A stretch of 22,834 bases of DNA from NCBI GenBank assembly GCA_003427395.1, contig BFEA01000082.1:695026-717859 (forward strand), written 5' to 3'. Both the position numbers and the translations under genes were made by a program. The notes under the pieces are model-generated. The model saw nothing but the letters and a program-made list of their open reading frames with translations, ran no database searches and was not told the origin of the DNA. Position 1 is the first letter of the stretch. Each line of letters opens with the position of its first letter. This DNA is from Chara braunii (Eukaryota; Streptophyta; Charophyceae; Charales; Characeae). This document shows positions 8,236 through 16,834 of the stretch, piece by piece.

Positions 8236-11041
8236 GGACTCGATGGAAGTTGGCTCCCATCAGCGTCGCATTGAAGCCATCGGATCGTTTCTCGTCCTAT
8301 GTTTTCTAATGGCTTGTTCGAGCGCCAGCGGTCAGGGGGGGACCACCTATGCACTTAGGCTTGCGTTGGACACTCCATTCAGGGAAACTGCAGTTCAGTC
8401 GGCTGCTCCGCCTTTGAGTGCGGCGGGTTGGGCGAGTATTCCGCCTTTATCTGCGCCTGCCCCGTCCGCGTTAGAGCCGACTCCGCCGCCATCGGGACTG
8501 ATTCCGCGCAACAGCACTTTGTTCCCGTCAAGCCGCCTGGTGTGGTTTCGCGCCGCCGCCCCTCCGTTCCCGCAGACCTCAGCCGGGAAGTTAATCTGCC
8601 GCTCTACGGTCTACGACCTTGTGGTTGCTCCACAAAGCGCGGCACTTTACGTCCTACTCTGGGAATTCTGCTCCTTGGAGGATGAGCTCTCTCATCAGCG
8701 CCAGTCATTCTGGAAAGCAGATCTCGCTGAAGTTAGTGACGACGGCTCTACTACTCGCGGCAATGTTTCTGAGGGGCAGCTGCTCAGTTATTGGTGGCCT
8801 TTTGGCGCGGGAAATGGTTCTGCTGTCGACACCCCATTCATCCAGTACCCTGGCCCAAATGACACCGTTTCGATGGCCGACGTTTGGGCGATGGATATCA
8901 CACGAGCGGAGGATAGCCTTTCGGTCTTGTCTAACCCAACTGGGAGGGGCGTGTACTCCCACATTTCCGCCTTGTCGACATACAATGGCAGCAGAACATC
9001 TATTGCCCTGCCGGTAAGCGACGTTCGCAGTCTGACGCTCAATCCGAACAAGACGCGAGCGTACGTCGCTCTAGCCTTTCCACCCATTTCCATCATGACC
9101 GCTTCTGTGGAGTGGACAGGGATCCCGATGGACGGCGCGGAGTGGACCGACGTAAGGAGATTCACTCCAGACGGCGGTCTCGATATCATAAACGCCAACT
9201 TCAACTCGCAGAGCTTTTCCTCGGACGAGCGCTGTCTCTATTTCCTGGACTCTAAGAACCTTCGTGTGTGGGGAATCGATCCCCTTACCTCCGCTGGTAC
9301 CGCGACTACCCCCGTGCTCATCGCGGGATCCGGATCGAGAGGAGTGCTCGATGGGGACGGACTCACCTCCTCCTTCAACAACTTGACGAACATGGCGGTC
9401 ACTCCCGACGGCTGCAACATCTTCGTCACCGACGTCTTTTACGGCTCGCTTCGTTGGCTGCAGCTGGACTCGCCGTGCTCCGCGGCTCGCAGGGTGCTCA
9501 CAGTCGAACGCTATCCCGGGCTGCGACTGATCAGGTTCCGTCAATCGGGTCGCGACCTCTACCTCTACGTTGGGTCGAGCGATGGCTCGGTGACCGAGTT
9601 GAAACTCAACGCCTCGCAGCTGCACTCTTGCGCTCCCGCAGCGCCACCGCCGCCTCCGCCGCCGCGATCTAACCCGAGCCCCGCGCCCCCGGCTGACTCG
9701 AACTTCCCATCCCCTGACTCGAGCCTACCCTCGTCTGCCTCCTCTCCCAGTCCCGCGTCCCCAACAAAGCCGGGGGGAACTCGCAGTCTACCGGTAGCTT
9801 TAATCGTAGCTCTCCCGCTCTCTATTCTCGCAGTCCTCGGCGCAGCCGCTTGCGCAAGCTTCCTCATTATACACAAAAAGAGAAGGCACGGAGGGGTTAA
9901 AAAGGCCCAGCAGATGCCCAACTTGAGGACGAACAGCACCGGCGTGTACACGGTTCCAACGACTGGGTCGTCGCCGGGGGTAGCATGGGGGAAAGATGAG
10001 CTTGGGGGAGGAGAGAGACAGGAGGGGCTTCATCCTTTGCAGGTGAAGCAGTTCTCATTTGCAGCTCTGTCCTATTGCACTCAGAACTTCAGCGAGAGCT
10101 ACCGTATCGGACCCGGCGGGGCGTTTGGTAATGTCTACTGGGGATCGATGGAGGACGGCAAGGCGTTGGCGATGAAGGTCATGACAGGCGATCTGACAGA
10201 GGGGAAAAGGAAGATGTTTCTGGCGGAAGTGAACACGCTGAGCAGAGTCCATCACGCCAACCTCATCCAACTCGTCGGATTCTGCCACGAGGGCAATCGG
10301 TCGATCTTGGTCTATCCCTACTTTCCAGGGGGGAGCTTGTTCGCTCGTTTGCACGAGAGAGACAGAGCCGTGCCGGGGAAAGCTTCCATGCCGCCGCTGA
10401 CTCTGGTGGAGCGGATGTGCATCGCCTTCCAGATCGCTAAGGGCCTAGCCTACCTTCACGAGGGTGCCGACCCGCCTGTCATCCATCGGGACATCAAGAG
10501 CAGCAACGTGCTGCTTGGCGATGGCTCCGGGGAGAAGTTGCACGTGGTGGTGGCGGACTTCGGCCTCGCCACTATAGGAGAGAGAGTGTTCGGCACGGAG
10601 CGTGAGTCCGTGGTCAAGACCTCGCACATGGCGGGCACGTTCGGGTACATGGCGCCGGAGTACATGATGGGAGGAATTCTGTCGGAGAAGAACGACGTGT
10701 ACGCTTTGGGCATTATCCTGCTGGAGCTGCTGACGGGCCGGAAGGCCGTGGCAAAGGCACCCTCTGGGGTGGGATGGGAGACCCTATCGGACTGGGCTAA
10801 GCCGATGCTTAAAAAACTACACGTCGTTGGTGACGAGATGGGGTACCAAATTCTGGACCCTTGCCTGCGTGATCAGGCGGCAGGATTCAGGTTCAGCCGT
10901 ATGGTTAGGGAAACGCTGCTTTTGGCGAGCGAGTGCATACGAGAGGACGATCAAGCAAGGCCACCGATGTACGGATTGGTGGACAAGATGGGCAATCTGC
11001 TCAATGAAGCCCAGATCGACGTCAGGCAAACGAAGCACTGA
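8234..11041 (+). CDS. Receptor-like kinase with NHL/beta-propeller-like ectodomain, RD kinase
   Basis: A single uninterrupted 935-codon frame encodes a membrane receptor kinase of the plant RLK/Pelle type. Residues 14-33 form a signal peptide. The ectodomain (about 34-466) has eight N-glycosylation sequons and repeated propeller-like strands; the clearest is an NHL-like repeat at 364-400 (AGSGSRGVLDGDG, then VTPDGCNIFVTD). A proline/serine-rich stalk (467-516) leads to one membrane helix (519-546) and a basic stop-transfer HKKRR. The kinase (about 610-920) has the glycine loop GPGGAFGNV (626-634), ATP-binding K648, helix-C E665, HRD 751-753 (IHRDIKSSN, an RD kinase), DFG 775-777 and APE 807-809, so it should be active. 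The ATG at 8234 directly follows an in-frame TAG. No intron is needed. The ligand is unknown; a cell-surface signalling role is inferred from the architecture. The last 18 codons recur in a downstream repeat array. Confidence 0.93.
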
Positions 11042-11700
11042 CCGTTTTCATTAATGGCAGGAAAGGTCAGTCATGATGATTGACCGGACGGAGAGAGAGA
11101 TCTCAACATGAAGCTTATGACTGACGAAGAAGTCATCCCAGAACGCGCGATGGCGGATCGGCCTCGTTAGTTGCAGGAAGGAGAGAGAACTGGCTATGCC
11201 GGATCATCACTTTCATTACTGGCTGAAAGGACAGAGAATCTGCTGAATGAAGTGCAGATCAACGTCAGGCAAACGAGGCGCTGCGCTGCCCCCTTTCGTT
11301 AATGGCGGGAAGGAGCGCAATTAGTGGCGGGAAGGAGACACCTTATCATGAAGCAGATGACTGGAGAAGAAGTGAGATCCCAGAACGGGCCGATGGGCGG
11401 ATGGATGGCTTTCGTTGGTGGCTGGAAGGAGACTCAATCTGATGCATGGAGTGCAGAACAACGTCACGTCAGGCGAACGAAGCGCGGATCGCAGACAGCG
11501 AGAAGTCATCATGAAGCTGATGAGTGCCGGAGAATCGATCCCAGGATTGGTGGAGAAAGATAGGCAATGTGGTGAATGACGTGCAGATCAACCTCAGGCA
11601 AATGAAGCGCGGATCGCGGAGAGAGGACTCAGGACACTAATCATGAGGCTCATTTCTGGCGCCGAGGAATCTATCCCAGAACGGGCGATAGCAGATCTCT
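10981..11700 (+). repeat. Decayed tandem array seeded by the 3' end of the kinase gene
   Basis: Four diverged copies start at about 10981 (inside the last 20 codons of the receptor kinase), 11229, 11428 and 11552. Each keeps variants of CAATCTGCTSAATGAAG, CAGATCAACGTCAGGCAAAC and GAAGCGC. Then come an AATGGCGGGAAGGAG-like segment, ATCATGAAGCTGATGA and ATCCCAGAACGGGCGAT. Copies 2 and 4 still read like the kinase C-terminus in frame (NLLNEVQINVRQTRR and GNVVNDVQINLRQMKR, against NLLNEAQIDVRQTKH). Copy 3 is frameshifted and shortened. Spacing falls from 248 to 199 to 124 bp. Confidence 0.85.
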
Positions 11701-11862
11701 CTTTCTTTTCTGTAATGGCGAGAAGGAGAGTCATTGCAAGTGAGAGCTGTGGATGACAACGAGCTCACTATTCGTCTAATGGACTGCTTATGGTCATCAA
11801 GTTGTCTTTGTTTAGGTGCTCTGCTTCAAGTGGAAGATTGGCGGAAGGACCGGTTAGGTGCC

Positions 11863-12378
11863 CCTTAGGGCCTCGCCACACCAAGGTTGGGAGAGCTGTG
11901 TCAGGCGTTTTCAAAATTTCAAGAGTTGCACTTTCAAGTGTTTTTGGCCCTTCGCCACTACCTTCTTCCCCCGAATAGAACGTACGGTCATTATAGCTGT
12001 ATTTCGTCTGAAAGACAACCCAAACTTCCCAAATACAGCTATAATGACCGTACGTTGTATTCGGGGGAAGAAGGTAGCACTCTTGAGAGCGCGACTCTGG
12101 TGGACCCCATGCATGAAGGACTGAAATATGTTTATGTTTTTGTTTTTCGTCGTCAGTAGTGAAAATTGAGGGTCCTTCGAGTGCTCAGCCCAGCACTCTT
12201 GAGTCTTGAAACCTTGAGCTTTGCAGGCTGGGGATTCCAGAATTTCAAGAGGAACTCTTGAAACCCCTTTCTGACACCTTTTGAATGAAATTTTGGGCTG
12301 ACACCTTCAAGCGGCAGTGCGGCGGTGCAGAGGCTCTTGAAAGTACGTTTTCAAGAGTGGTGTGGCGAGGCGCTTAGG
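11863..12378. mobile_element. TIR element, about 516 bp, with an internal fold-back
   Basis: The left end CCTTAGGGCCTCGCCACACC (11863 on) matches the reverse complement of the right end 12358-12378 (CCTAAGCGCCTCGCCACACC) apart from two substitutions. The interior is rich in TCAAGAG and CTCTTGA motifs in both orientations near the ends, as in subterminal repeats. No protein is encoded. A separate palindromic element (11958-12077) lies inside, so it is nested. No certain target-site duplication is visible. Confidence 0.6.
11958..12077. mobile_element. Fold-back element, 47-bp arms, 46/47 paired
   Basis: The left arm 11958-12004 starts CTACCTTCTTCCCCCGAATA and the right arm 12031-12077 is its reverse complement with one mismatch. 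The loop is 26 nt. The tip motif CTTCCCCCGAA is shared with the fold-back at 22326-22442 and the fragment at 22081-22108, so this is a dispersed family. No coding capacity. Confidence 0.85.
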
Positions 12379-12864
12379 ATGCATTCACAGGATGGAGAGA
12401 CAGGGTGGGTCGCTGACTACTGGTAGATGGATCGTGCTGGCCAGGGCGTATCTGGGATGGGGTAGTTGATTCGGAGCAAGAAGAAGAAAAGAGGAAGTGG
12501 AAATTACATCATACATATTGGGCCGAGCTCCACTAGTCACCAATTGTGAAACATGAGAATGAATCTTCCGCTAGCACGTGCAAGGATGCACACCCATCAG
12601 TTTTGTCTTGTGTGCATCTGGTGTGCATCTGGTGAGTCATGGAGGGAGGACCATTTTGGCTCACAGAGTGCCCAGTGCGTAATTTGTCAGCTGATGGAAT
12701 ATAGAGGTTATCCAGAATCCCGTAATAGACGGCATTTGCCTAAGATAACCCCGAGCATACTTTTTCTCTTTGTTTTCTGTTTTTTTAAGGGGAAACTACG
12801 CGGGAGTCCCAAAATTGAGCTATAATTGCACTATGAGCCAAGATACAGTTTCAAATTGCAGTTC
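12379..12864. other. Non-coding stretch with one core of the compound repeat
   Basis: GAATGAATCTTCCGCTAG at 12557-12574 is identical to the 18-bp core of the compound repeat at 455-472 and to the inverted copy at 14648-14665, but here it has no AATC or TG partner. A 14-bp tandem duplication (GTGTGCATCTG twice) lies near 12610. No gene is seen. Confidence 0.6.
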
Positions 12865-13168
12865 GGGCAACGTATATACAACCCAGCTTTCTGGCCAGGT
12901 AGTGTCCCCGAAGTGCATTTGCACAAACTGTACCTTGCCCCACCTTGTATTTTGTGCCTCTACTTAAGTTACCCCTTTTTTTAATTAGTACAGAAACAAA
13001 TATCTTTATTTACAAGGGCAATATATACAATCCAGCTTTCTGGCCACTTCGTGTCCGCGAAGTGCAATTGCAAACTGTATCTTGACCCCTAGTGCGCAAT
13101 TATAACTCCTTTTTGTGACTATACTGAAGCTACCCCTAAATTAGTACAGAAACAAGTATCTTCATTCG
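12865..13168. repeat. Diverged 151-bp tandem duplication
   Basis: Copy 1 (12865-13014) and copy 2 (13016-13168) both run GGGCAAYRTATATACAAYCC, AGCTTTCTGGCCA, GTGTCC.CGAAGTGCA, TTGCA..AACTGTA, then TACCCC and ATTAGTACAGAAACAARTAT. They differ at many positions. Confidence 0.85.
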
Positions 13169-13172
13169 TAAT

Positions 13173-14365
13173 TATAACAATGCTTGCAACTGGGCCCGGC
13201 ATCGCTAACATAGTCTCGGTTTACCGGTGGAGAGCAGGGCCACATTGTGGCTGTGATGTTGTCATTGGGGGTTCCTCGTGTTTGGCTTTGGCAATTGATA
13301 AGAAGGTCCTCAAGGTCAGGTCTTGTGATGTATAATGGGACGCTGGACCCGTTTTCCAGCAGGTGCTGCTCCCCACCAATAGATTGGAGCTTTCCAACAA
13401 CAACAACAGAAAAAGCAAAAAAAAAAAAAAAGAGGCCTGTATAGTCTACTTGGTACCTACTGTCCCCAGCAAAATTCAGCTTTATATCATTCCATCTGAT
13501 AGTCGTTCATCTGCCTTCTGTTCGTGGGATTTGGATGAAGGTCTGTAATTCAATAGTCTAATAGGTTATGGGTGTACCAACTCACCGAGGCCAGTTGGTG
13601 GCATGTTATATTTCTTGATAAGCAAAGACTGATTGCATGGCGTTTTCTCATTGGTGCCTGGAAATTCCAGAGTTCAGAAAGCACTGGGCGGCTTGCCGTT
13701 GGTGGGGACCACCTCTGTCAGTTGAAAGCTCATGCTGCGGATAAACATACATTTTGGACGGTCGTTTTAGTAGTGATATGGAGCTTGTTGTGGGGACCAC
13801 CTTTGCTGGTTTCCGTTGTTTGTGTGTGTGTGGGGGGGGGGTCAAAATTGCATCGGTGCCCAATTAAAAGATGGGAATACCCTCTAAAGCTGCTATACCC
13901 ATTTCCAGTGCCTAACTGGCATTTGTACCCAGGAAATAGTCTCTGCAAATTATTTGCATGCCCAGGACCAAGGTGGGTCCTTGCAGTTATACCCAACCAC
14001 CCAAATGGTCAATTTATGCACATACCCAAGCAAACTATGTGCACACCCAAAATTGCATGTCCCGTTCCCGGGTATAAGCATATGGTGTAGCATACCCCTG
14101 TACCCAACACAGGCTCCCCAACAGAGGTTATCGTAGTTGATAGAGCTTCACAGTTTCATCAAGTGAGGACAGCAAAAAACCCACCAAGTCACATGTGACG
14201 TCCAGAAACATGCACGACTAACGACACAACCGAGGGGGAAGAATAGTAAGGAGGGAGAAAGACATAGAGAATGGACACAAGAAGTCAAGTCGAAAGTCCC
14301 GACGTTTCAAAAAATGTATCAATGAAGCACAGAAACTGCCGGACGCAAGCATCCGATTGGCAGAC
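13173..14365. other. Non-coding stretch, nothing firm
   Basis: GTGGGGACCACCT occurs twice (about 13703 and 13792), and TACCC/ATACCC-type motifs are frequent at 13870-14110. The longest reading frame (13572-14090) has biased, low-information composition and no domain. No gene is supported. Confidence 0.45.
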
Positions 14366-14413
14366 GACCCGACCGGTTTCGGCTGGCTGCCAGACCAGCA
14401 CTCATCAGGGGTC
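14366..14413 (-). ncRNA. Hammerhead ribozyme, type I with minimal stem III
   Basis: Read on the minus strand from 14413: stem I strand GACCC (14413-14409), core CTGATGA (14408-14402), stem II G/C closing pair 14401:14381 plus GCTGG (14399-14395) with CCAGC (14386-14382) around an 8-nt loop, core GAA then A15.1 (14377), and a 3-bp stem III formed by ACC and GGT with no loop. Then comes the cleavage-site C (14371), and GGGTC (14370-14366), which pairs with GACCC. All invariant hammerhead core residues are present. Predicted cleavage is between 14371 and 14370. The palindromic ACCGGT stem III is too short to be stable alone, which is typical of Penelope-type hammerheads thought to act as dimers. 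Confidence 0.88.
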
Positions 14414-14446
14414 TTGTATGTCGGTAACGAGCTAGACTATAGACTT

Positions 14447-14455
14447 CTATTTATA
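14447..14455 (-). promoter_or_regulatory. TATA box upstream of the hammerhead
   Basis: On the minus strand TATAAATAG starts at 14455, about 42 nt before the first hammerhead stem. A transcript starting about 30 nt downstream would begin just ahead of the ribozyme. Promoter function is inferred from sequence and position only. Confidence 0.45.
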
Positions 14456-14518
14456 CGTGTCCTATACTATCCTGTACTAAAAAATAAGAACTAGAAAAGA
14501 ATACCCTAGAGTCTGCTC

Positions 14519-14583
14519 GTAATCACTCAACCGGTCAGACCGTGAAAAACACCAAAGACGACTTCCGACCTAGGTTCGAATCC
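14519..14583 (+). promoter_or_regulatory. tRNA-like A and B boxes (Pol III type)
   Basis: TCACTCAACCGGTCAGACCG (14523-14542) resembles the D-arm/A-box of a tRNA. GGTTCGAATCC (14573-14583) is a perfect B box, and the spacing of about 50 bp fits a tRNA. A second B-box-like GGCTCGAATCC lies at 14620-14630. The stems of a real tRNA do not form, so this is a tRNA-derived head, not a tRNA gene. Confidence 0.55.
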
Positions 14584-14691
14584 ACCATAGTATCCTTCAC
14601 ACTGCCTCTACAGTTCACAGGCTCGAATCCACACAGCCACCCATGTTCTAGCGGAAGATTCATTCGATTTTGCTTTTTTTTTGTTTTTTCG

Positions 14692-14733
<42 letters not shown>

Positions 14734-14802
14734 AGTGGGGGGGGGTCGCCCCCCCATCCCCAACAGGCTCACACACACACGCACACACACACAGTATGGT
14801 AT
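14519..14802 (+). mobile_element. SINE-like repeat with tRNA-like head
   Basis: After the tRNA-like head comes the reverse complement of the family core (14648-14665), then a T-rich stretch, (TTGA)n, a GGGG...CCCC link and (CA)n running into the assembly gap. The body is the inverted counterpart of the compound repeat at 300-790. The order of head, body and short-repeat tail is what a SINE would show. The 3' end is hidden by the gap, and whether head and body always travel together cannot be told from one copy. Confidence 0.45.
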
Positions 14803-15334
14803 NTNTCNNTNNTNNANNNNNNNNNNNNNNNNNNNNNNNNNNNNNNNNNNNNNNNNNNNNNNNNNNNNNNNNNNNNNNNNNNNNNNNNNNNNNNNNNNNN
14901 NNNNNNNNNNNNNNNNNNNNNNNNNNNNNNNNNNNNNNNNNNNNNNNNNNNNNNNNNNNNNNNNNNNNNNNNNNNNNNNNNNNNNNNNNNNNNNNNNNNN
15001 NNNNNNNNNNNNNNNNNNNNNNNNNNNNNNNNNNNNNNNNNNNNNNNNNNNNNNNNNNNNNNNNNNNNNNNNNNNNNNNNNNNNNNNNNNNNNNNNNNNN
15101 NNNNNNNNNNNNNNNNNNNNNNNNNNNNNNNNNNNNNNNNNNNNNNNNNNNNNNNNNNNNNNNNNNNNNNNNNNNNNNNNNNNNNNNNNNNNNNNNNNNN
15201 NNNNNNNNNNNNNNNNNNNNNNNNNNNNNNNNNNNNNNNNNNNNNNNNNNNNNNNNNNNNNNNNNNNNNNNNNNNNNNNNNNNNNNNNNNNNNNNNNNNN
15301 NNNNNNNNNNNNNNNNNNNNNNNNNNNNNNNNNN
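14803..15334. other. Assembly gap
   Basis: Scattered N from 14803, solid N from 14817 to 15334. Both flanks are CA/AC repeats, so the gap falls inside a microsatellite. All reading frames crossing it are meaningless. Confidence 1.
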
Positions 15335-15343
15335 ACACACACA

Positions 15344-15380
<37 letters not shown>

Positions 15381-15417
15381 ACACACACACTCACTCACAA
15401 TCAATCAATCAATCAAA
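15335..15417. repeat. (AC)n then (AATC)n
   Basis: The AC run continues from the gap and passes into TCAATCAATC, as in the compound repeat family. A second family member probably spans the gap. Confidence 0.85.
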
Positions 15418-15674
15418 CCCCTTTTTTGAAGTTTTTTCTTTATTTATTTTCAAATTTTGCATCTGGAATTTTTTAAAACACCTCATACTCCTGCAAAAAA
15501 CAGCAATTCATTTCTGAAAAAATACAGGTGAACTCAGGGACCATATATCTCATGATAAAAAATGACAGAAAAAAAATCCAGCTTTTCTTTATATATATAT
15601 ATTTTTTTAATTTTTTTTAAATCGAATTTAGTTTTTGATTTTTTTTTAAATCCTAAACAAAGTCGGATTCCAAA
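15418..15674. other. AT-rich non-coding stretch
   Basis: Runs of T and A with a short TATA repeat near 15590. Nothing else is seen. Confidence 0.6.
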
Positions 15675-15728
15675 AAACAAAATATGGGGTTGTAGGGCTT
15701 AAAATTCCCTACAACCCCATATTTGTTT
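15675..15728. repeat. 22-bp-arm hairpin
   Basis: AAACAAAATATGGGGTTGTA then GGG (15675-15697) pairs with CCCTACAACCCCATATTTGT then TT (15707-15728). The only defect is one unpaired A, and the loop is 9 nt. The element is AT-flanked and not inside a reading frame; it could be a small fold-back element or a small-RNA precursor. Confidence 0.7.
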
Positions 15729-15778
15729 TTTTTTTTTTAACCTATTATTTAATTCAGGAAAATTCTGGTAAATTCGGG

Positions 15779-15862
15779 TCCGCGGTGCAGACCAGGTCGG
15801 CCGCGGACGCGGCCCCATCTGCGTCCGCTATCCGAGATCGGACCAGCGGACGCGTCCGCGGG
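15779..15862. repeat. GC-rich palindromic block
   Basis: Contains GGCCGCGGACGCGGCC, GCGTCCGC and the palindrome GCGGACGCGTCCGC. It shares GCGGACRCGTCCGCGGG with the block at 905-1010, and both lie next to long T runs. Confidence 0.55.
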
Positions 15863-16218
15863 TGTTTCATAGCTGACAACAAGTCGCTCTCTCACTTGAA
15901 TCTGAAATTTACAAAATATGGTGCGTGACAAAATCATCCTTAGTCTACACCTGGTTCGTTTTTCACTGAAGGCACGAACGACTGTGAATGCCAATACCAA
16001 AGAGCCAAAGAGCACAATCGTAACCGTGCTTGCGAAGGCGGATGACTCAATAATTCACTTAAAACTGGTTTTAGAGCCAGAGATTTACTTAAAAATGGAA
16101 CAACAAATTCAAAAATCAATAGGACTCCATTCTTAACCCACCCTCGGGAATGTCGAAACAACCCTCGTCCGTATTCACATGATACCACTGATGCGCCGTA
16201 CGCTCTCTTCAACACCTT

Positions 16219-16770
16219 TCACTTATCAATCCATACAGTACCACCATGACACACCACTACACAACGATGGATACTCAAGGTACGACACTTCTCAAGGATA
16301 GAAAACAAACTGTTACTGCGGATTCCAATACTAGAGGTGAACGTAACTACTGAACACTTCCTAGAAACAGAGACAGAATTCACGTGTCCATTACGTCTGG
16401 CCTTCCGTAATCTCTCACGTAATCCAGGGCGTTGCCTTCGTGTACGCCGCTTCTTATCTCGAATATTCAAAGAAGGAGAAAGTAGGCGAATAAAAAACTT
16501 ATCGCACGACTCACGATCCGCATCGGAACACACACACACGGGAATAGGAAAATAACAATGGGCACCACATCTCCTCAACCAACGGTACAAACGCTCACTC
16601 CTTCTCCCTTTTTCGACCAACTCGTTACTGCACGCACGATACACGTGCTCACTCCAACGAACGTGTAACTCTCTCGACGTACTGCCCAAGTACACATGCC
16701 GGTGCCAAGGAAACACTAAAACATAAACAACCGAACTATGGTGGTCATATTTATCATCACATCTTAGCAA
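16219..16770 (-). CDS. GIY-YIG nuclease domain protein (partial, probably mobile-element derived)
   Basis: This open frame starts without an ATG; the frame stays open upstream to a stop near 16808. Counting from 16770, residues 14-43 carry the GIY-YIG pattern: VVY (14-16) in the GIY place, VYLGST (26-31) in the YIG place, then R38 and the SEH at 40-42. Residues 92-102 (FFIRLLSPSLN) match the family's C-terminal I..L.P.LN motif with N102. The metal-binding Glu is uncertain: E87 or a substituted D90. A very basic patch follows at 104-125, and the last 60 residues are unrecognised. GIY-YIG nucleases nick DNA; in Penelope-like retroelements they serve integration. No reverse transcriptase is seen next to it. 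It may be an exon or a fragment. A hammerhead ribozyme lies 1.8 kb downstream on the same strand. Confidence 0.65.
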   Translation of the reverse strand: MLRCDDKYDHHSSVVYVLVFPWHRHVYLGSTSRELHVRWSEHVYRACSNELVEKGRRSERLYRWLRRCGAHCYFPIPVCVCSDADRESCDKFFIRLLSPSLNIRDKKRRTRRQRPGLRERLRKARRNGHVNSVSVSRKCSVVTFTSSIGIRSNSLFSILEKCRTLSIHRCVVVCHGGTVWIDK

Positions 16771-16834
16771 CCCTTGCGTACAAAAACTTGGAAATTTATT
16801 ACCTCATGCAATTTGGCCCAAGTTGATCAACAGT

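Noticed and set aside
8428-10713. Other-frame and opposite-strand frames inside the receptor kinase
   Set aside because: GC-rich coding DNA creates long shadow frames; only the frame from 8234 has full domain structure.
13572-14090. Reading frame of 172 codons
   Set aside because: Runs through a repeated GTGGGGACCACC and TACCC-rich DNA; hydrophobic but without a recognisable family or paired gene signals.
14519-14592. A functional tRNA gene
   Set aside because: A and B boxes are recognisable, but acceptor, anticodon and T stems do not pair.
14608-15517. Large open frames on both strands across the N gap
   Set aside because: They exist only because N blocks hide stop codons.
15918-16215. 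Small frames on both strands downstream of the GIY-YIG frame
   Set aside because: No domain and mutually overlapping; could be the end of the element but cannot be supported.
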